A stretch of DNA of 64,000 bases from Chthoniobacteraceae bacterium (GTDB lineage Bacteria > Verrucomicrobiota > Verrucomicrobiia > Chthoniobacterales > Chthoniobacteraceae). This document shows, in pieces, positions 33,987 to 43,099 of this stretch (the stretch's first letter is position 1; each line of letters begins with the position of its first letter). The notes beneath the pieces are model-generated. The model searched no databases, was not told where the DNA came from, and saw only the letters and a program-made list of their open reading frames with translations. Location: the NCBI GenBank assembly GCA_947476255.1, contig CANJPY010000008.1, positions 1 through 64,000 on the forward strand, in the 5' to 3' direction. The position numbers and the translations under genes were made by a program.

Positions 33987-35762
33987 ATGCCTTTGCCAGC
34001 GTTCTGGGTGATGAACCCCGACCTGCCTCAATTCACCGCCGCCGAACACCGCGGAAGATTCGGTTGGCTGGATGTTGTGATTTTGGCGGGGCTCTTTGGG
34101 TTGCTTTGGAGTGTCCTGCATTTTGGCGGAGGCATGCTGACCCACTTTGACGAACACGCGATGCCTCCTTTGGAAACAGGAGTTTGGCATATTCCGTATT
34201 ACGCGGGCCGGACGCTCCTGCGCATGTGGCTGGCTTTCTGTTGTTCCTTAACGTTCACCTTTGCTGTTGGGTATGCCGCGGCCAAAAGCCGGGTGGCGCG
34301 TGCGATTATCTTGCCAGCCATTGATGTACTTCAGTCGGTGCCTGTTCTGGGCTTTTTGTCGGCGACTGTGACCGGCTTTATGGCGCTGTTCCCGGGGAGC
34401 CTGCTGGGCGTGGAATGCGCCAGTATTTTCGCCATTTTTACCGGTCAGGTGTGGAACATGACGTTTGGATTTTACCATTCCATGGTCACCATTCCTTCTG
34501 ATTTGCAGGAGGCCGCAACGACGTTTGGCCTCAGTCGCTGGCAACGCTTTAGCACGCTGGAGGTGCCTTCCTCCATGCACAGTTTGTTGTGGAATTCGAT
34601 GATGTCCTTCGGGGGGGGGTGGTTCTTTGTGGCGCAGAGCGAGGCCATCAGCGTGATGAACAAAAACATCAAGCTCCCGGGCCTTGGCTCGTACATGGCT
34701 GGGGCGGTGGAGCGTGGAGATAACAGCGGGGCCTTTTGGGCGGTCGTGGCGATGCTTCTGGTGATCGTGGCAAGTGATCAATTTGTCTGGCGCCCTCTTA
34801 TTGCCTGGGCGGACAAATTTAAAATGGAGCTTACAGAGGCAAGCCAGGCTCCCCAGTCGTGGGTTTACGACCTCCTCCGAGGGGCGTACGTGTTTGAGTG
34901 GCTTGCGATCCATCTGCTCCACCCCGTGACCGAGCGTTTGCGCGTATTGACGCAGCGCTTTGTCCCTGCCGGCCCCCGCAAGAGTACGCACGGCTTCAGC
35001 TTGTCCAAACTGGTTTTCATTCTGTTGGGCACGGCCTTGGTCCTCTGGGTGGGTTTTCACGCGGTCACGGGGCTGATCGCTGCTTTTGAGAGTGTCCGGA
35101 ATGCCGTTTCTCTGGAGATGCTCGCAAAGATTGCCTGGCTTGGCGTCCTTACCATGCTGAGGGTGCTGGCCATGACCGTCCTCGCCACTCTGATATGGAC
35201 GCCCATCGGGGTTTGGATTGCGTCCAAACCGGGGGTCGCGCGTATCGCCCAGCCTCTTGCCCAGATTGCCGCTTCGTTTCCAGTGAACATGACTTTCCCG
35301 ATTGTGGTCGGCCTTTTTGTGGCATGGCGTATCCCGATGAATTGGGGGAGTATATTTCTCATCGCAATGGGGACGCAGTGGTACCTGCTTTTTAACGTCA
35401 TCGCCGGCGCCATGGCCATTCCCAACGACCTTAAGGACGCGGCTCGGACCTACGGGTTGCGCGGTTGGGCCCTGTGGCGCACGTTGATATTGCCGGCGAT
35501 TTTTCCCTTCTGGGTGACAGGGGCGTGCACGGCCGCAGGGGGCGCGTGGAATGCAAGCATCGTGGCCGAATGGGCCACCTGGGGGGATACTACGCTCAAG
35601 GCGGACGGGTTGGGGGCTTTTATCGCGGATGTGACCCAGCGGGGCGACACGCCCCTGATTATTTGCAGTATCGCGATGATGTCTTTCTTCGTAGTCGCCA
35701 CCAACCAGTTGCTCTGGCGCAGGCTCTATAGCCTCGCTGAGCGGCGCTTCCGTCTTGATTAA
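33987..35762 (+). CDS. ABC transporter permease, two fused membrane domains (NitT/TauT type)
   Basis: A 591-residue inner-membrane protein made of two BPD_transp_1 modules. Each carries the EAA-type loop for ATPase contact: first DLQEAATTFGLSRWQRFSTL near 175, second DLKDAARTYGLRGWALWRTL near 480. Both belong to the SsuC/TauC/NitT class. About twelve membrane segments are expected. The start could be 33987 or 34011 (MNPDLPQF); neither has a clear Shine-Dalgarno site. A run of nine G at 34611-34619 lies in frame (Gly-Gly-Gly). The ATPase gene begins 2 bases after its stop. No binding protein is nearby. Confidence 0.88.
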   Translation: MPLPAFWVMNPDLPQFTAAEHRGRFGWLDVVILAGLFGLLWSVLHFGGGMLTHFDEHAMPPLETGVWHIPYYAGRTLLRMWLAFCCSLTFTFAVGYAAAKSRVARAIILPAIDVLQSVPVLGFLSATVTGFMALFPGSLLGVECASIFAIFTGQVWNMTFGFYHSMVTIPSDLQEAATTFGLSRWQRFSTLEVPSSMHSLLWNSMMSFGGGWFFVAQSEAISVMNKNIKLPGLGSYMAGAVERGDNSGAFWAVVAMLLVIVASDQFVWRPLIAWADKFKMELTEASQAPQSWVYDLLRGAYVFEWLAIHLLHPVTERLRVLTQRFVPAGPRKSTHGFSLSKLVFILLGTALVLWVGFHAVTGLIAAFESVRNAVSLEMLAKIAWLGVLTMLRVLAMTVLATLIWTPIGVWIASKPGVARIAQPLAQIAASFPVNMTFPIVVGLFVAWRIPMNWGSIFLIAMGTQWYLLFNVIAGAMAIPNDLKDAARTYGLRGWALWRTLILPAIFPFWVTGACTAAGGAWNASIVAEWATWGDTTLKADGLGAFIADVTQRGDTPLIICSIAMMSFFVVATNQLLWRRLYSLAERRFRLD

Positions 35763-35764
35763 CC

Positions 35765-37123
35765 ATGGCACAACCCTCTGTTACCCTCACCGCTCCTGAG
35801 CCGCAAAAGCCTCCGGTGATCGCCGAACTGCGCAACGTCACAAAATCGTTTGTGGTTGCCGGCGGCAGCGAGATGAAAGTACTCGACCAAATCGACCTCG
35901 CCGTTCACGAGGGCGAGTTGCTCGCGCTTCTTGGCCAGTCGGGCTCGGGTAAGTCGACGATTTTACGCTGCCTCACGGGGTTGACTGAGCCCACCATTGG
36001 CCGGGTCTTGTGTTATGGACAACCTCTGGATGGGATTAACCCCCACGCGTCCATCGTGTTTCAAACCTTCGCCCTGTATCCCTGGCTCACGGTGGAGCAA
36101 AACGTGGCCGTCGGGTTGATGTCCAAGCACATGTCGAGGAGCGACAGGGACGCCGCCGTCGAAAAAGCGATCGAGCTCATCGGCCTTTCCAATTATCACG
36201 CCGCCTATCCTCGCGAGATTTCCGGGGGCATGCGCCAGCGCGTCGGGATCGCCCGCGCCCTTGTCTCTGCGCCCGAGATCCTGTGCTTGGACGAGGCTTT
36301 TAGTGCTCTGGATGTGCTCACGGCCGAGAACCTGCGTCACGAAATGATCAGCCTTTGGCACAAGAAGGATACGAGTCTCAAGAGTATCTTCATGGTGACC
36401 CACAACATTGAAGAGGCCGTAGAGATGGCGACGCGGATCTGCATTCTGTTTCCGCGTCCGGGCCGTCTGGGGTTGGTGCTTGAGAACCATTTGCCGTATC
36501 CACGCGATTCCAAAAGTCCCGAGTTCCAAAACCTGGTGCGAACGATCCACGAGACGATTACGACTTTGACGCTGCCGGATCTTCCTCCGGAACCGACGCC
36601 CGTGGCCGGAGTTCCGATTTCGAGGGCGCGCAACCGGATGGAGTCGATTCCGTACGTCCCCGTGGGACAGATTCTTGGGTTGCTGAGTATCCTGCGGGAC
36701 ACCCCCGATCTCACCAACATCTACGACATCTCAAACGAGATCGGCAAAGAGTTTGGTGAAACGATTGGGATCGTGAAAGCGGCCGAGATTCTGGCGCTTG
36801 TGGACACTCCCAAGAACGACGTGCAGTTGACCGAACTGGGGCAGCGGTTTTTGTCGGAGGACCGGATTGGTCGCAGGCAAATTTTCAACGACCAGATTCA
36901 CAATCTGCGCATTTTTCACATCATCATCGAGTATTTGAAGCTCCAAGACGAGGTGGAGGCCGACCAGATCCTCAAGGATATTGCGAGCGCATTGCCGTAC
37001 GACAATCCTGAAAAGATCCTCCAGACCATGGTCGCTTGGGGACGGTACGCTGGAATCATGGATTTTAACGCGAATACGCGGACGGTGTTTGTGCTCAAGG
37101 ACGAGGACGAGGAGCATTCCTAG
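35765..37123 (+). CDS. ABC transporter ATPase with AAA-associated C-terminal domain
   Basis: A 452-residue ATPase. The N-terminal half is a nitrate/sulfonate-type nucleotide-binding domain: LLGQSGSGKSTILRCL (Walker A), REISGGMRQRVGIARAL (signature), ILCLDEAFSALD (Walker B), MVTHNIEEAVEMA (switch). The C-terminal part (about 300-440) matches the AAA-associated domain PF09821, helical and winged-helix-like, of unknown function. It is coupled to the double permease gene (2 bases apart) and followed by dnaX 55 bases later. Together they form a complete core transporter; substrate could be an anion or metal and is not determinable. Confidence 0.88.
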   Translation: MAQPSVTLTAPEPQKPPVIAELRNVTKSFVVAGGSEMKVLDQIDLAVHEGELLALLGQSGSGKSTILRCLTGLTEPTIGRVLCYGQPLDGINPHASIVFQTFALYPWLTVEQNVAVGLMSKHMSRSDRDAAVEKAIELIGLSNYHAAYPREISGGMRQRVGIARALVSAPEILCLDEAFSALDVLTAENLRHEMISLWHKKDTSLKSIFMVTHNIEEAVEMATRICILFPRPGRLGLVLENHLPYPRDSKSPEFQNLVRTIHETITTLTLPDLPPEPTPVAGVPISRARNRMESIPYVPVGQILGLLSILRDTPDLTNIYDISNEIGKEFGETIGIVKAAEILALVDTPKNDVQLTELGQRFLSEDRIGRRQIFNDQIHNLRIFHIIIEYLKLQDEVEADQILKDIASALPYDNPEKILQTMVAWGRYAGIMDFNANTRTVFVLKDEDEEHS

Positions 37124-37178
37124 GCACAAAACGAGTCCGTATTGGCAAAACCCCCGACGACACTCCATACTCCTGCTT

Positions 37179-39176
37179 GTGAGCTACACGGTCTTCGCCC
37201 GGAAATATCGCCCCCAAACGTTTGACGACGTGGTGGGCCAGGAACACATCACCAGGACGCTGAAAAACGCGATTCTGCAGAACCGCCTTGCCCATGCGTA
37301 TTTATTTGTGGGACCGAGGGGGACGGGGAAGACCTCTTCCGCCCGGATTTTAGCCAAGGCGCTCAATTGTTTAAGCAGCCCCGGGCCCACACTCACGCCT
37401 TGTGATCAGTGTGATTCGTGCAAGGAAATCACGGCGGGGAACTCTCTGGACGTGCTGGAATTCGATGCGGCGTCCAACACGCAGGTGGACAAGGTGCGTG
37501 AAATCATTATCGACAATGTGAAATACCTGCCGGCCCGGGGCCGCTTCAAGGTTTACCTGGTCGATGAGGTGCACATGCTCTCCAGTGGTTCTTTCAACGC
37601 GCTGCTCAAAACACTCGAGGAGCCGCCGCCGCACGTGAAGTTTCTTTTCGCTACCACGGACGTCCAGAAGTTGCCCGCCACCATTTTGTCCCGTTGCCAG
37701 CGCTTTGACCTCAAGCGGATCGGGGCACCGGTGATCGCAGGGCACTTGTTGCACATTGCCGCACAAGAAGGAGTCTCGCTCAGCGAGGAGGCGGCGCTTG
37801 CCGTGGCGGTGGGGGCCGATGGAGGGATGCGTGATGCGGAATCCATGCTGGACCAGCTTGTGGCGTTTTGCGGCGGTAAAATCGAGGAAGCCGACGTGCT
37901 TTCCGTGTTCGGATTTACGTCACGACAGAAGGTCAGCGACCTGTGTTCGGCATTATTGGGGCAGGACGCCTCCGTGGCACTTGCGCTCGTGCACGAACAG
38001 GCGGAGGCGGGGCGGGATCTCACCCAGCTGTTGGGAGACTTGATCAGTCATTTTCGGAATTTGCTTTTGGTACAGGCGGATCCTTCCGGGGTGGAAGGGG
38101 AACTGGGCCGGGCGGTGGTCGAGTCTTTGCAAGTTCAGTGTGAGGGTGTCGACCGGGAACGTCTTTTGGAACTCATCGATCTTTGTGCGGCGGCCGAGCA
38201 AAAGATGAAGTGGGCTTCCAACAAGCAGATGTATCTGGAAGTAGCGGTGTTGAGGGCAATTCAAGCCGTGGGGCAGGTGACGTTGGGCGAGGTGCTGGGG
38301 GCGCTCACTGCGTTGCGTGAGGGGCGTCCGGTTCCCGAGCGCATCAAGCCGGCTGGAACCCCGGTGCAGGCGCCGCCGCGGCAGCCAAAGCCTGTGGTTA
38401 TTTCCCCCAAAAGCGCGCCCAAGGATCCTGTGGCACCGCTGAAGGTGAAGGCGGTTCACGAGGAGGCTCCGAAGTTGACGGCAGTGGAAAAAGCGAGTGT
38501 CGAAAAGCCACCTTCGCCTTCACTGGAGCAGCCCGAGGCGGTTCCTGTCCGTCCAGTCCCTCCAAGTAGGGATGCCGGCACGGTTCTCGAGCCCCAAGAA
38601 GGACCGTCCCTAGAGGCCTCGCCGTCCCTTGCTCTCCCCCCTTTGGAGTCTGAGAAAGCAGCGCGGGAGCCGGATTCAAAGAAGGCGGTGACGCTTAAAG
38701 TGGAGTCTGCTTCTGTGGCTCCGGTAGTGGCTCCGGCAAGTAGTTTGTCCGCAGTTGTCGTGGAGGTGGCGGCTTCTCCCTCAATGCTTGAGTTGGGGGT
38801 AGAGACGGTATGGCCGCTTCTTGTGGAGGCGGTTCGCGCGGAGCGTCCGTTGATTTCGATGTGGTTGGAGGGAGGTGTCCTGGCCGAGTTGTCGGGGGGG
38901 GTCGCACGCATGGTGTTTCCAAAGGAGCAACCGCTTTCGGCAGAGTATCTTTTGCAGGCGAACAACCGGTCGTTTTTGGAGGGTCTTTTGAAGGGGCTCG
39001 TGGGCGCTGAAGTCAGCTTGCGTACCGAGTTGAGTGATACGGTGGTGCTTCGTCCGGTGGCCCAACCCCCGCCGCCTCCGAAAGAGGTGGTGAAGGACCC
39101 GATGGAGGAGTTCAAGAACGACCCGTTGATTCGAAAGGCGCTGGAAATTTTCAAAGCCCGCTTGGAGGCTGTATAA
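37179..39176 (+). CDS. dnaX: DNA polymerase III subunit gamma/tau
   Basis: Clamp-loader ATPase of the replicase. The 665-residue product starts at a GTG (VSYTVFARKYRPQTFDDVVGQ); the frame is open further upstream but overlaps the ABC ATPase gene. Walker A GPRGTGKT is at 45-52, zinc cysteines at 64, 75, 78 and 81 (CDQCDSC), Walker B VYLVDEVHML near 126-135 and the SRCQRF sensor near 175. A long Pro/Ala/Glu-rich tail (about 385-560) precedes a C-terminal tau-type domain, so the full-length tau form is encoded. A run of eight G at 38894-38901 lies in the C-terminal part. ybaB follows 11 bases later. Confidence 0.94.
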   Translation: MSYTVFARKYRPQTFDDVVGQEHITRTLKNAILQNRLAHAYLFVGPRGTGKTSSARILAKALNCLSSPGPTLTPCDQCDSCKEITAGNSLDVLEFDAASNTQVDKVREIIIDNVKYLPARGRFKVYLVDEVHMLSSGSFNALLKTLEEPPPHVKFLFATTDVQKLPATILSRCQRFDLKRIGAPVIAGHLLHIAAQEGVSLSEEAALAVAVGADGGMRDAESMLDQLVAFCGGKIEEADVLSVFGFTSRQKVSDLCSALLGQDASVALALVHEQAEAGRDLTQLLGDLISHFRNLLLVQADPSGVEGELGRAVVESLQVQCEGVDRERLLELIDLCAAAEQKMKWASNKQMYLEVAVLRAIQAVGQVTLGEVLGALTALREGRPVPERIKPAGTPVQAPPRQPKPVVISPKSAPKDPVAPLKVKAVHEEAPKLTAVEKASVEKPPSPSLEQPEAVPVRPVPPSRDAGTVLEPQEGPSLEASPSLALPPLESEKAAREPDSKKAVTLKVESASVAPVVAPASSLSAVVVEVAASPSMLELGVETVWPLLVEAVRAERPLISMWLEGGVLAELSGGVARMVFPKEQPLSAEYLLQANNRSFLEGLLKGLVGAEVSLRTELSDTVVLRPVAQPPPPPKEVVKDPMEEFKNDPLIRKALEIFKARLEAV

Positions 39177-39187
39177 GGGAGAAACGT

Positions 39188-39502
39188 ATGAACATAAAAA
39201 AAATGATGCAGCAGGCTCAGAAGATGCAGGAGCAGATGCTCAAGGCACAGGATGAGCTTGGAAAAAAGACGGTTACGGCGACTGCGGGGGGGGGGAAAGT
39301 GACTGTTGTGGCCAACGGCTCCGGAGACGTTATTTCCATCAAAATAGCCCCCGAGGTAGTGGATCCGCAGGACGTGGAGCTGCTCGAGGAGCTCGTCCTC
39401 ACGGGCGTGCGCAAGGCCATTGAGGAGGGGCGTGCGGTTGCCCAGTCGGAAATGGGTAAGGTCACCGGAGGCATGGGACTGCCTCCGGGGCTTGGATTCT
39501 AG
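39188..39502 (+). CDS. ybaB: YbaB/EbfC-family nucleoid-associated protein
   Basis: A 104-residue DNA-binding protein of the YbaB/EbfC family, which forms tweezer-like dimers. Features: the N-terminal helix MNIKKMMQQAQKMQEQM, the VTVVANGSGDVISIKIAPE strand block, a long C-terminal helix, and the GMGLPPGLGF end. It lies 11 bases after dnaX, the classical dnaX-ybaB(-recR) arrangement; recR is not present here. The coding sequence contains a run of ten G (39286-39295), a possible slippage site. Confidence 0.93.
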   Translation: MNIKKMMQQAQKMQEQMLKAQDELGKKTVTATAGGGKVTVVANGSGDVISIKIAPEVVDPQDVELLEELVLTGVRKAIEEGRAVAQSEMGKVTGGMGLPPGLGF

Positions 39503-39536
39503 CGTTTACGGCGCGGAATACGGCGGTCCCTGCCGG

Positions 39537-40121
39537 TTACTTATACTTGCAGTCGCGCATTTCAAACACGTGGAGAAGCACTGTTTTCCACGCGGACATT
39601 TCGTCTTCTTTGAGGCTGACCTTGTTAAAGATATCGAGAAACTTGTTCTCTTCGTCTGCCGAGGAGGGCCGGCAGGTGAGCTGGTTGATGATGTAATCAA
39701 TCGCGTCCGAGGCTTTTTCGTCTGTGGCCAACAAAGCGTCCTTGATGAATTTTTCAGTGCCCGCTTCCTTGAGAAAAGGGTCAATTTCTCCAGTGCCTAG
39801 GCCGGCCAAATAGACCACGTTTTTTTCGAGCAGGGCGCGATCGATGGGTTCCGCTGGCGCCTCCAGATAGTCTTTGGAGAGAAGGCGTTCTTTGCTCCAT
39901 TGCGCGTCTGGAAATTTGGAGGTCAGGTGGTCCACGGCAAGGGTATACCCGTTTTTGTTGTAAACCACGAACCAGTCGATTTCCTCAGGGGTGGGGAGTA
40001 GTCCGCTGACATCCAAGTAGGCACGGCGGATTTTACGAATCTCCTTGTGGAGAGCGTCATCGGCAGCGGTGCAGGTGGCGCAGGTCATCCAAAGACTGAG
40101 AAGAGTAAGGAGCCACTTCAT
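39537..40121 (-). CDS. secreted miniature DUF1549/DUF1553-like protein
   Basis: A 194-residue protein with a signal peptide (WLLTLLSLWMTCATCTAA). Its N-terminal segment IRRAYLDVSGLLPTPEEIDW followed by FVVYNKNGYTLAVDHLTSKF is very like the opening of DUF1549 in the large PVC cytochrome-type proteins (IRR.YLDLTGLPPTPEE). The C-terminal part (EENKFLDIFNKVSLKEDEMS, then a VLLHVFEMRDCKYK tail) resembles the end of DUF1553. The roughly 500 residues between these parts in full-length members are missing, as is the haem motif. It may be a shrunken paralogue with its own role. Convergent with ybaB. Confidence 0.7.
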   Translation of the reverse strand: MKWLLTLLSLWMTCATCTAADDALHKEIRKIRRAYLDVSGLLPTPEEIDWFVVYNKNGYTLAVDHLTSKFPDAQWSKERLLSKDYLEAPAEPIDRALLEKNVVYLAGLGTGEIDPFLKEAGTEKFIKDALLATDEKASDAIDYIINQLTCRPSSADEENKFLDIFNKVSLKEDEMSAWKTVLLHVFEMRDCKYK

Positions 40122-40142
40122 GCTTGAGTGCGGGAAAAAACG

Positions 40143-41549
40143 CTATTTCTGGGGAAGGAGCGATTTGACGGCGTCCAGCACGCCTTTTGTGGCGGCGGGC
40201 AGCGCCTGTGGAAGCTTGCCGGGCAGGTCTTTGACAACCTCCGTTGCGTTTTCTACGGCGGCGGCCACCAGCACGGCGGATAGATTTTCCTTGGGATCTT
40301 CAGGGGTTCCTGAAACTTCGAAGGGGATCCACAGGTACCCCTCCCGGGCTTCGCTGAAAATTTTCTTGCGTGTTTCCGGCAACCACTGGGTCAGGCTCGA
40401 GGAAATGCCCAGCTTGAGCTCACCCCTGAGAGATCCTGCTTTGACGCTGACGTTCCCCACGATACGCAGGGGCCCTCCTGCATCCAAATCAATGTCGCGA
40501 AATTCGGTGCGTTCTGGGGTTTGAGAAAAATGAAAGGACGCGGTTTTCAAGGGTACCTGGCTGAAGCGCGTATTTTGGATGAACTTGTCGAGCTGGGCAA
40601 ACAGGGGCAGCGCCTCAAAGGTCGCACCTGTGAGCTTGATGTCTCCGGAGAGTTCGCCGTTTTTCGCCTTCACGGTCTGCACAAACCGGAGGTTTCCCTG
40701 CATGCTGCCTCGAAGGCGAGACTGCCACCAGAGTGGAAGGAATGGCTTCGCGTCCACGTTTTCGAGTTGAGCGTGCATGTCTACGCCAGATTCGCGGGTC
40801 CAGCCTCCTGTAAGTGCCATTTGCCCGCCTGATTTTACCAGCACGCGCGCCTTGCCCGTCACGTCTGCATCCGGGCGCGCAACGATTCTGGATTGGGAAA
40901 GTTCCATGGCAGGAAGACCGGGCCATTTGAGTTCCCCTGCCTCGAGCAGAATCTCCCAGCCCCCTTCGGAAGGCCTGACATCCAGACGCGAATCCTTGAG
41001 GGACGCGCCCGCACGGGTAAGGGTTGCCCGATCCGTGTGAATGTGGTCGAGTTCGGTTTTTCGGGGGAGCAGTGCTGTCCACCAGTGTGTGGCAGATGGC
41101 TCCGGTGCCGGTTCGGAGGCGAGGGCTTCGTTGGTGCTCGAGGGGCTCTCAAGGTTGAGTTCGAGGCGCTGGCAGCGGACGGTTTCAATCTTCCAAACCC
41201 GGCGCCAAAGGGCCCCCAAATCCAGTTCAGCGTTGGGCCCTTGGATTTGAGCCGTTTTAAAGAAAGCGCCCGCTTGTCCAGCGAGGCTCAGACTGTCTGT
41301 GGAGAGTGCACTTCCCTGTCGCTGCAGCGGAGTGAGCGAGCATTCGGCATGCAGTGCGCGGCCTATGGCTGCCTCGGTTTTGCGGCGGAACGGGTCTCCC
41401 TTCAGGTAGGACTCCAGCCACGCTTGCGCGCCAAAAAGGACAAGGACGCCTCCCGTCGCCACTCCGGCTCCCAACCCGAGCAGGGTTCTGTGGGGCGATG
41501 TGTTAGAGCGCCGCCGAGTTGTCTTTGAGCCGGGGGGAGCGGAAGTCAT
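40143..41549 (-). CDS. AsmA-like envelope protein
   Basis: A 468-residue protein with a basic N-terminus, one membrane segment (about 23-43, GLGAGVATGGVLVLFGAQAW), and a long periplasmic region of alternating strands. The pattern (AELDLGALWRRVWKIETVRC, LRGSMQGNLRFVQTVKAKNG, SVKAGSLRGELKLGISS) matches AsmA/AsmA_2-type repeats, proteins that form hydrophobic grooves for lipid transfer between membranes. The start fits the TM position. It lies 21 bases upstream of the mini-DUF1549 gene and 16 bases after glgA on the same strand, so may be in a unit with both. Confidence 0.7.
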   Translation of the reverse strand: MTSAPPGSKTTRRRSNTSPHRTLLGLGAGVATGGVLVLFGAQAWLESYLKGDPFRRKTEAAIGRALHAECSLTPLQRQGSALSTDSLSLAGQAGAFFKTAQIQGPNAELDLGALWRRVWKIETVRCQRLELNLESPSSTNEALASEPAPEPSATHWWTALLPRKTELDHIHTDRATLTRAGASLKDSRLDVRPSEGGWEILLEAGELKWPGLPAMELSQSRIVARPDADVTGKARVLVKSGGQMALTGGWTRESGVDMHAQLENVDAKPFLPLWWQSRLRGSMQGNLRFVQTVKAKNGELSGDIKLTGATFEALPLFAQLDKFIQNTRFSQVPLKTASFHFSQTPERTEFRDIDLDAGGPLRIVGNVSVKAGSLRGELKLGISSSLTQWLPETRKKIFSEAREGYLWIPFEVSGTPEDPKENLSAVLVAAAVENATEVVKDLPGKLPQALPAATKGVLDAVKSLLPQK

Positions 41550-41565
41550 TGCGGATGAAGTGTGA

Positions 41566-42999
41566 TTAAGATTTCCCTGTCAGCCTTGGATAAAGAGCAC
41601 AAAGCGCGGTCGCCGCTTTTTTCCAAGGAAATTCAGAGCGCATCGCGTTTTCCCTGAGTTTGGCCGAAACTGCCTGATCTTGAAACAGAAGTTTCGCACG
41701 AACAATCGCATCCCAGAGTGCGGCGCTGTGATCGGCGAAGTAAAGAAGAGCGTTTCCCGTCCCTGCGGCTGGTTGAAAGTCGGAGAGGTTTTCCAAAAGA
41801 CCACCCGTGGCGTGTGCCACTGGAACACAACCGAAGCGCAGTGCTTGGAGGGGCGCAAGGCCGCAGGGCTCAAAATGCGAGGGGACTAAGAGCACATCGG
41901 CGCCGGCAAAGAGGCGTTGGGGGAAAGAGGCGTCCCAGCTCGGCAGGAAGGCCAGCTTGTGAGGGTGCTGCCTGCATGCGCTCAGCAAGTCGGCGCGCAG
42001 GGTGGGCTCCCCATCGCCCGCGATCACAAGGCGGGAGTCTGAGGAGAGAAGGCGAGGCAGCAGGGGAAGAAGCAGATCGAATCCCTTTTGGTCTGCCAAG
42101 CGGCCCATCATGGCGAAAACAACCCCCTTGGGGGCAGGCAAAAGGTTGAGCTCCTGAAGCAGATGGGTCCGGCAGTTTTTTTTGCCCTCTGGAGAGGCTG
42201 CCGTAAACGGGGCTGCGAGAACCGAGCTTTCTGCTGAGTTCCAGCGTTCGGGGGCAACCCCATTGGGAACCGTATGGAGATCCGCGGCCCGTTGCTGGAG
42301 TATGGAATGGAGCCCATAGCCGCCTTCTGGAGTGAGAATTTCGCGGCGATAAACGGCGCTGACGGTCGTGAGAGCATCGGCCGCGAGGATCCCTCCTTTG
42401 AGGAGATTCATGGAGCCGTAGAACTCCAGACCGGAGGGGGTCATCCAGTGGTGGGGAAGGTTTGTGAAGGCGAAGTCCGAAGCGGGGAAACTGCCTTGAT
42501 AGGCTAGGTTATGCAGCGAAAGAACTGTTTTAAAGGGGAGGTTCTGCTCCTTGACAAGAGCCGGTATCAGAGCGGTTTGCCAGTCGTGCGCATGGATGAT
42601 TTGCGGTGCCGGAGACATCCTCTTGGCGAGTTCAACGACCGCCCTTGAAAAAAAGATAAAGCGCTGCGCATTATCGGGATAGATCGAGGTGGAGCTGCCA
42701 TAGAGGCCGGGACGGCCAAAAAGGGCTTCGTTGTGGATGAGAAGCAGCTGGGTGCCGTCGGGTTGCGTGCGCTCGAAAACTTGGACCGGCTGCAGGGAAT
42801 CTCCCACAGAAAGACTGAAGGAGACTTCCAGTGGTGAGGCGCCTTTCATGAGGGCGGGATAGCCTGGAAGTGCCACGGCCACGGCATGGCCTTCATCCGC
42901 GGCGTCACCCAGAGAGCGCGGCAGCGCGGCGAGGACTTCTCCCAGCCCACCGGTAGAAGCCTCGGGTGCGATTTCACTGGCGGCAAACAGTACGGTCAT
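41566..42999 (-). CDS. glgA: glycogen synthase-like GT5 glycosyltransferase
   Basis: Adds glucose from ADP- or UDP-glucose to alpha-1,4-glucan. The 477-residue product has the GT5 order: N-terminal GGL loop, IIHAHDWQTALIPAL (HDW), VLSLHNLAYQG, NGVAPERW, MGRLADQKGFDLLL (donor phosphate Arg/Lys) and SHFEPCGLAPLQALRFG (catalytic Glu). The N-terminal motif reads PEASTGGLGE; GT5 enzymes normally have KTGGL or KVGGL, and the Lys that contacts ADP-glucose is replaced by Ser. The ATG at 42999 gives the canonical MTVLFAASE start. It is transcribed divergently from lpxC. Confidence 0.88.
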   Translation of the reverse strand: MTVLFAASEIAPEASTGGLGEVLAALPRSLGDAADEGHAVAVALPGYPALMKGASPLEVSFSLSVGDSLQPVQVFERTQPDGTQLLLIHNEALFGRPGLYGSSTSIYPDNAQRFIFFSRAVVELAKRMSPAPQIIHAHDWQTALIPALVKEQNLPFKTVLSLHNLAYQGSFPASDFAFTNLPHHWMTPSGLEFYGSMNLLKGGILAADALTTVSAVYRREILTPEGGYGLHSILQQRAADLHTVPNGVAPERWNSAESSVLAAPFTAASPEGKKNCRTHLLQELNLLPAPKGVVFAMMGRLADQKGFDLLLPLLPRLLSSDSRLVIAGDGEPTLRADLLSACRQHPHKLAFLPSWDASFPQRLFAGADVLLVPSHFEPCGLAPLQALRFGCVPVAHATGGLLENLSDFQPAAGTGNALLYFADHSAALWDAIVRAKLLFQDQAVSAKLRENAMRSEFPWKKAATALCALYPRLTGKS

Positions 43000-43099
43000 A
43001 GAACCCGCATTTGCACCACAGTGCGCGCTTCTGGGCAAACGGTTATTTGCAGATCCTGTGAAAACGATGCTTTTTTTACCACATTGGTCTTTTGGGATG

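Noticed and set aside
34248-35771. Minus-strand open frame of 507 codons
   Set aside because: It lies entirely over the double-permease gene, is extremely rich in His, Arg and Pro, and has no recognisable domain; it is the antisense image of a GC-rich membrane-protein gene.
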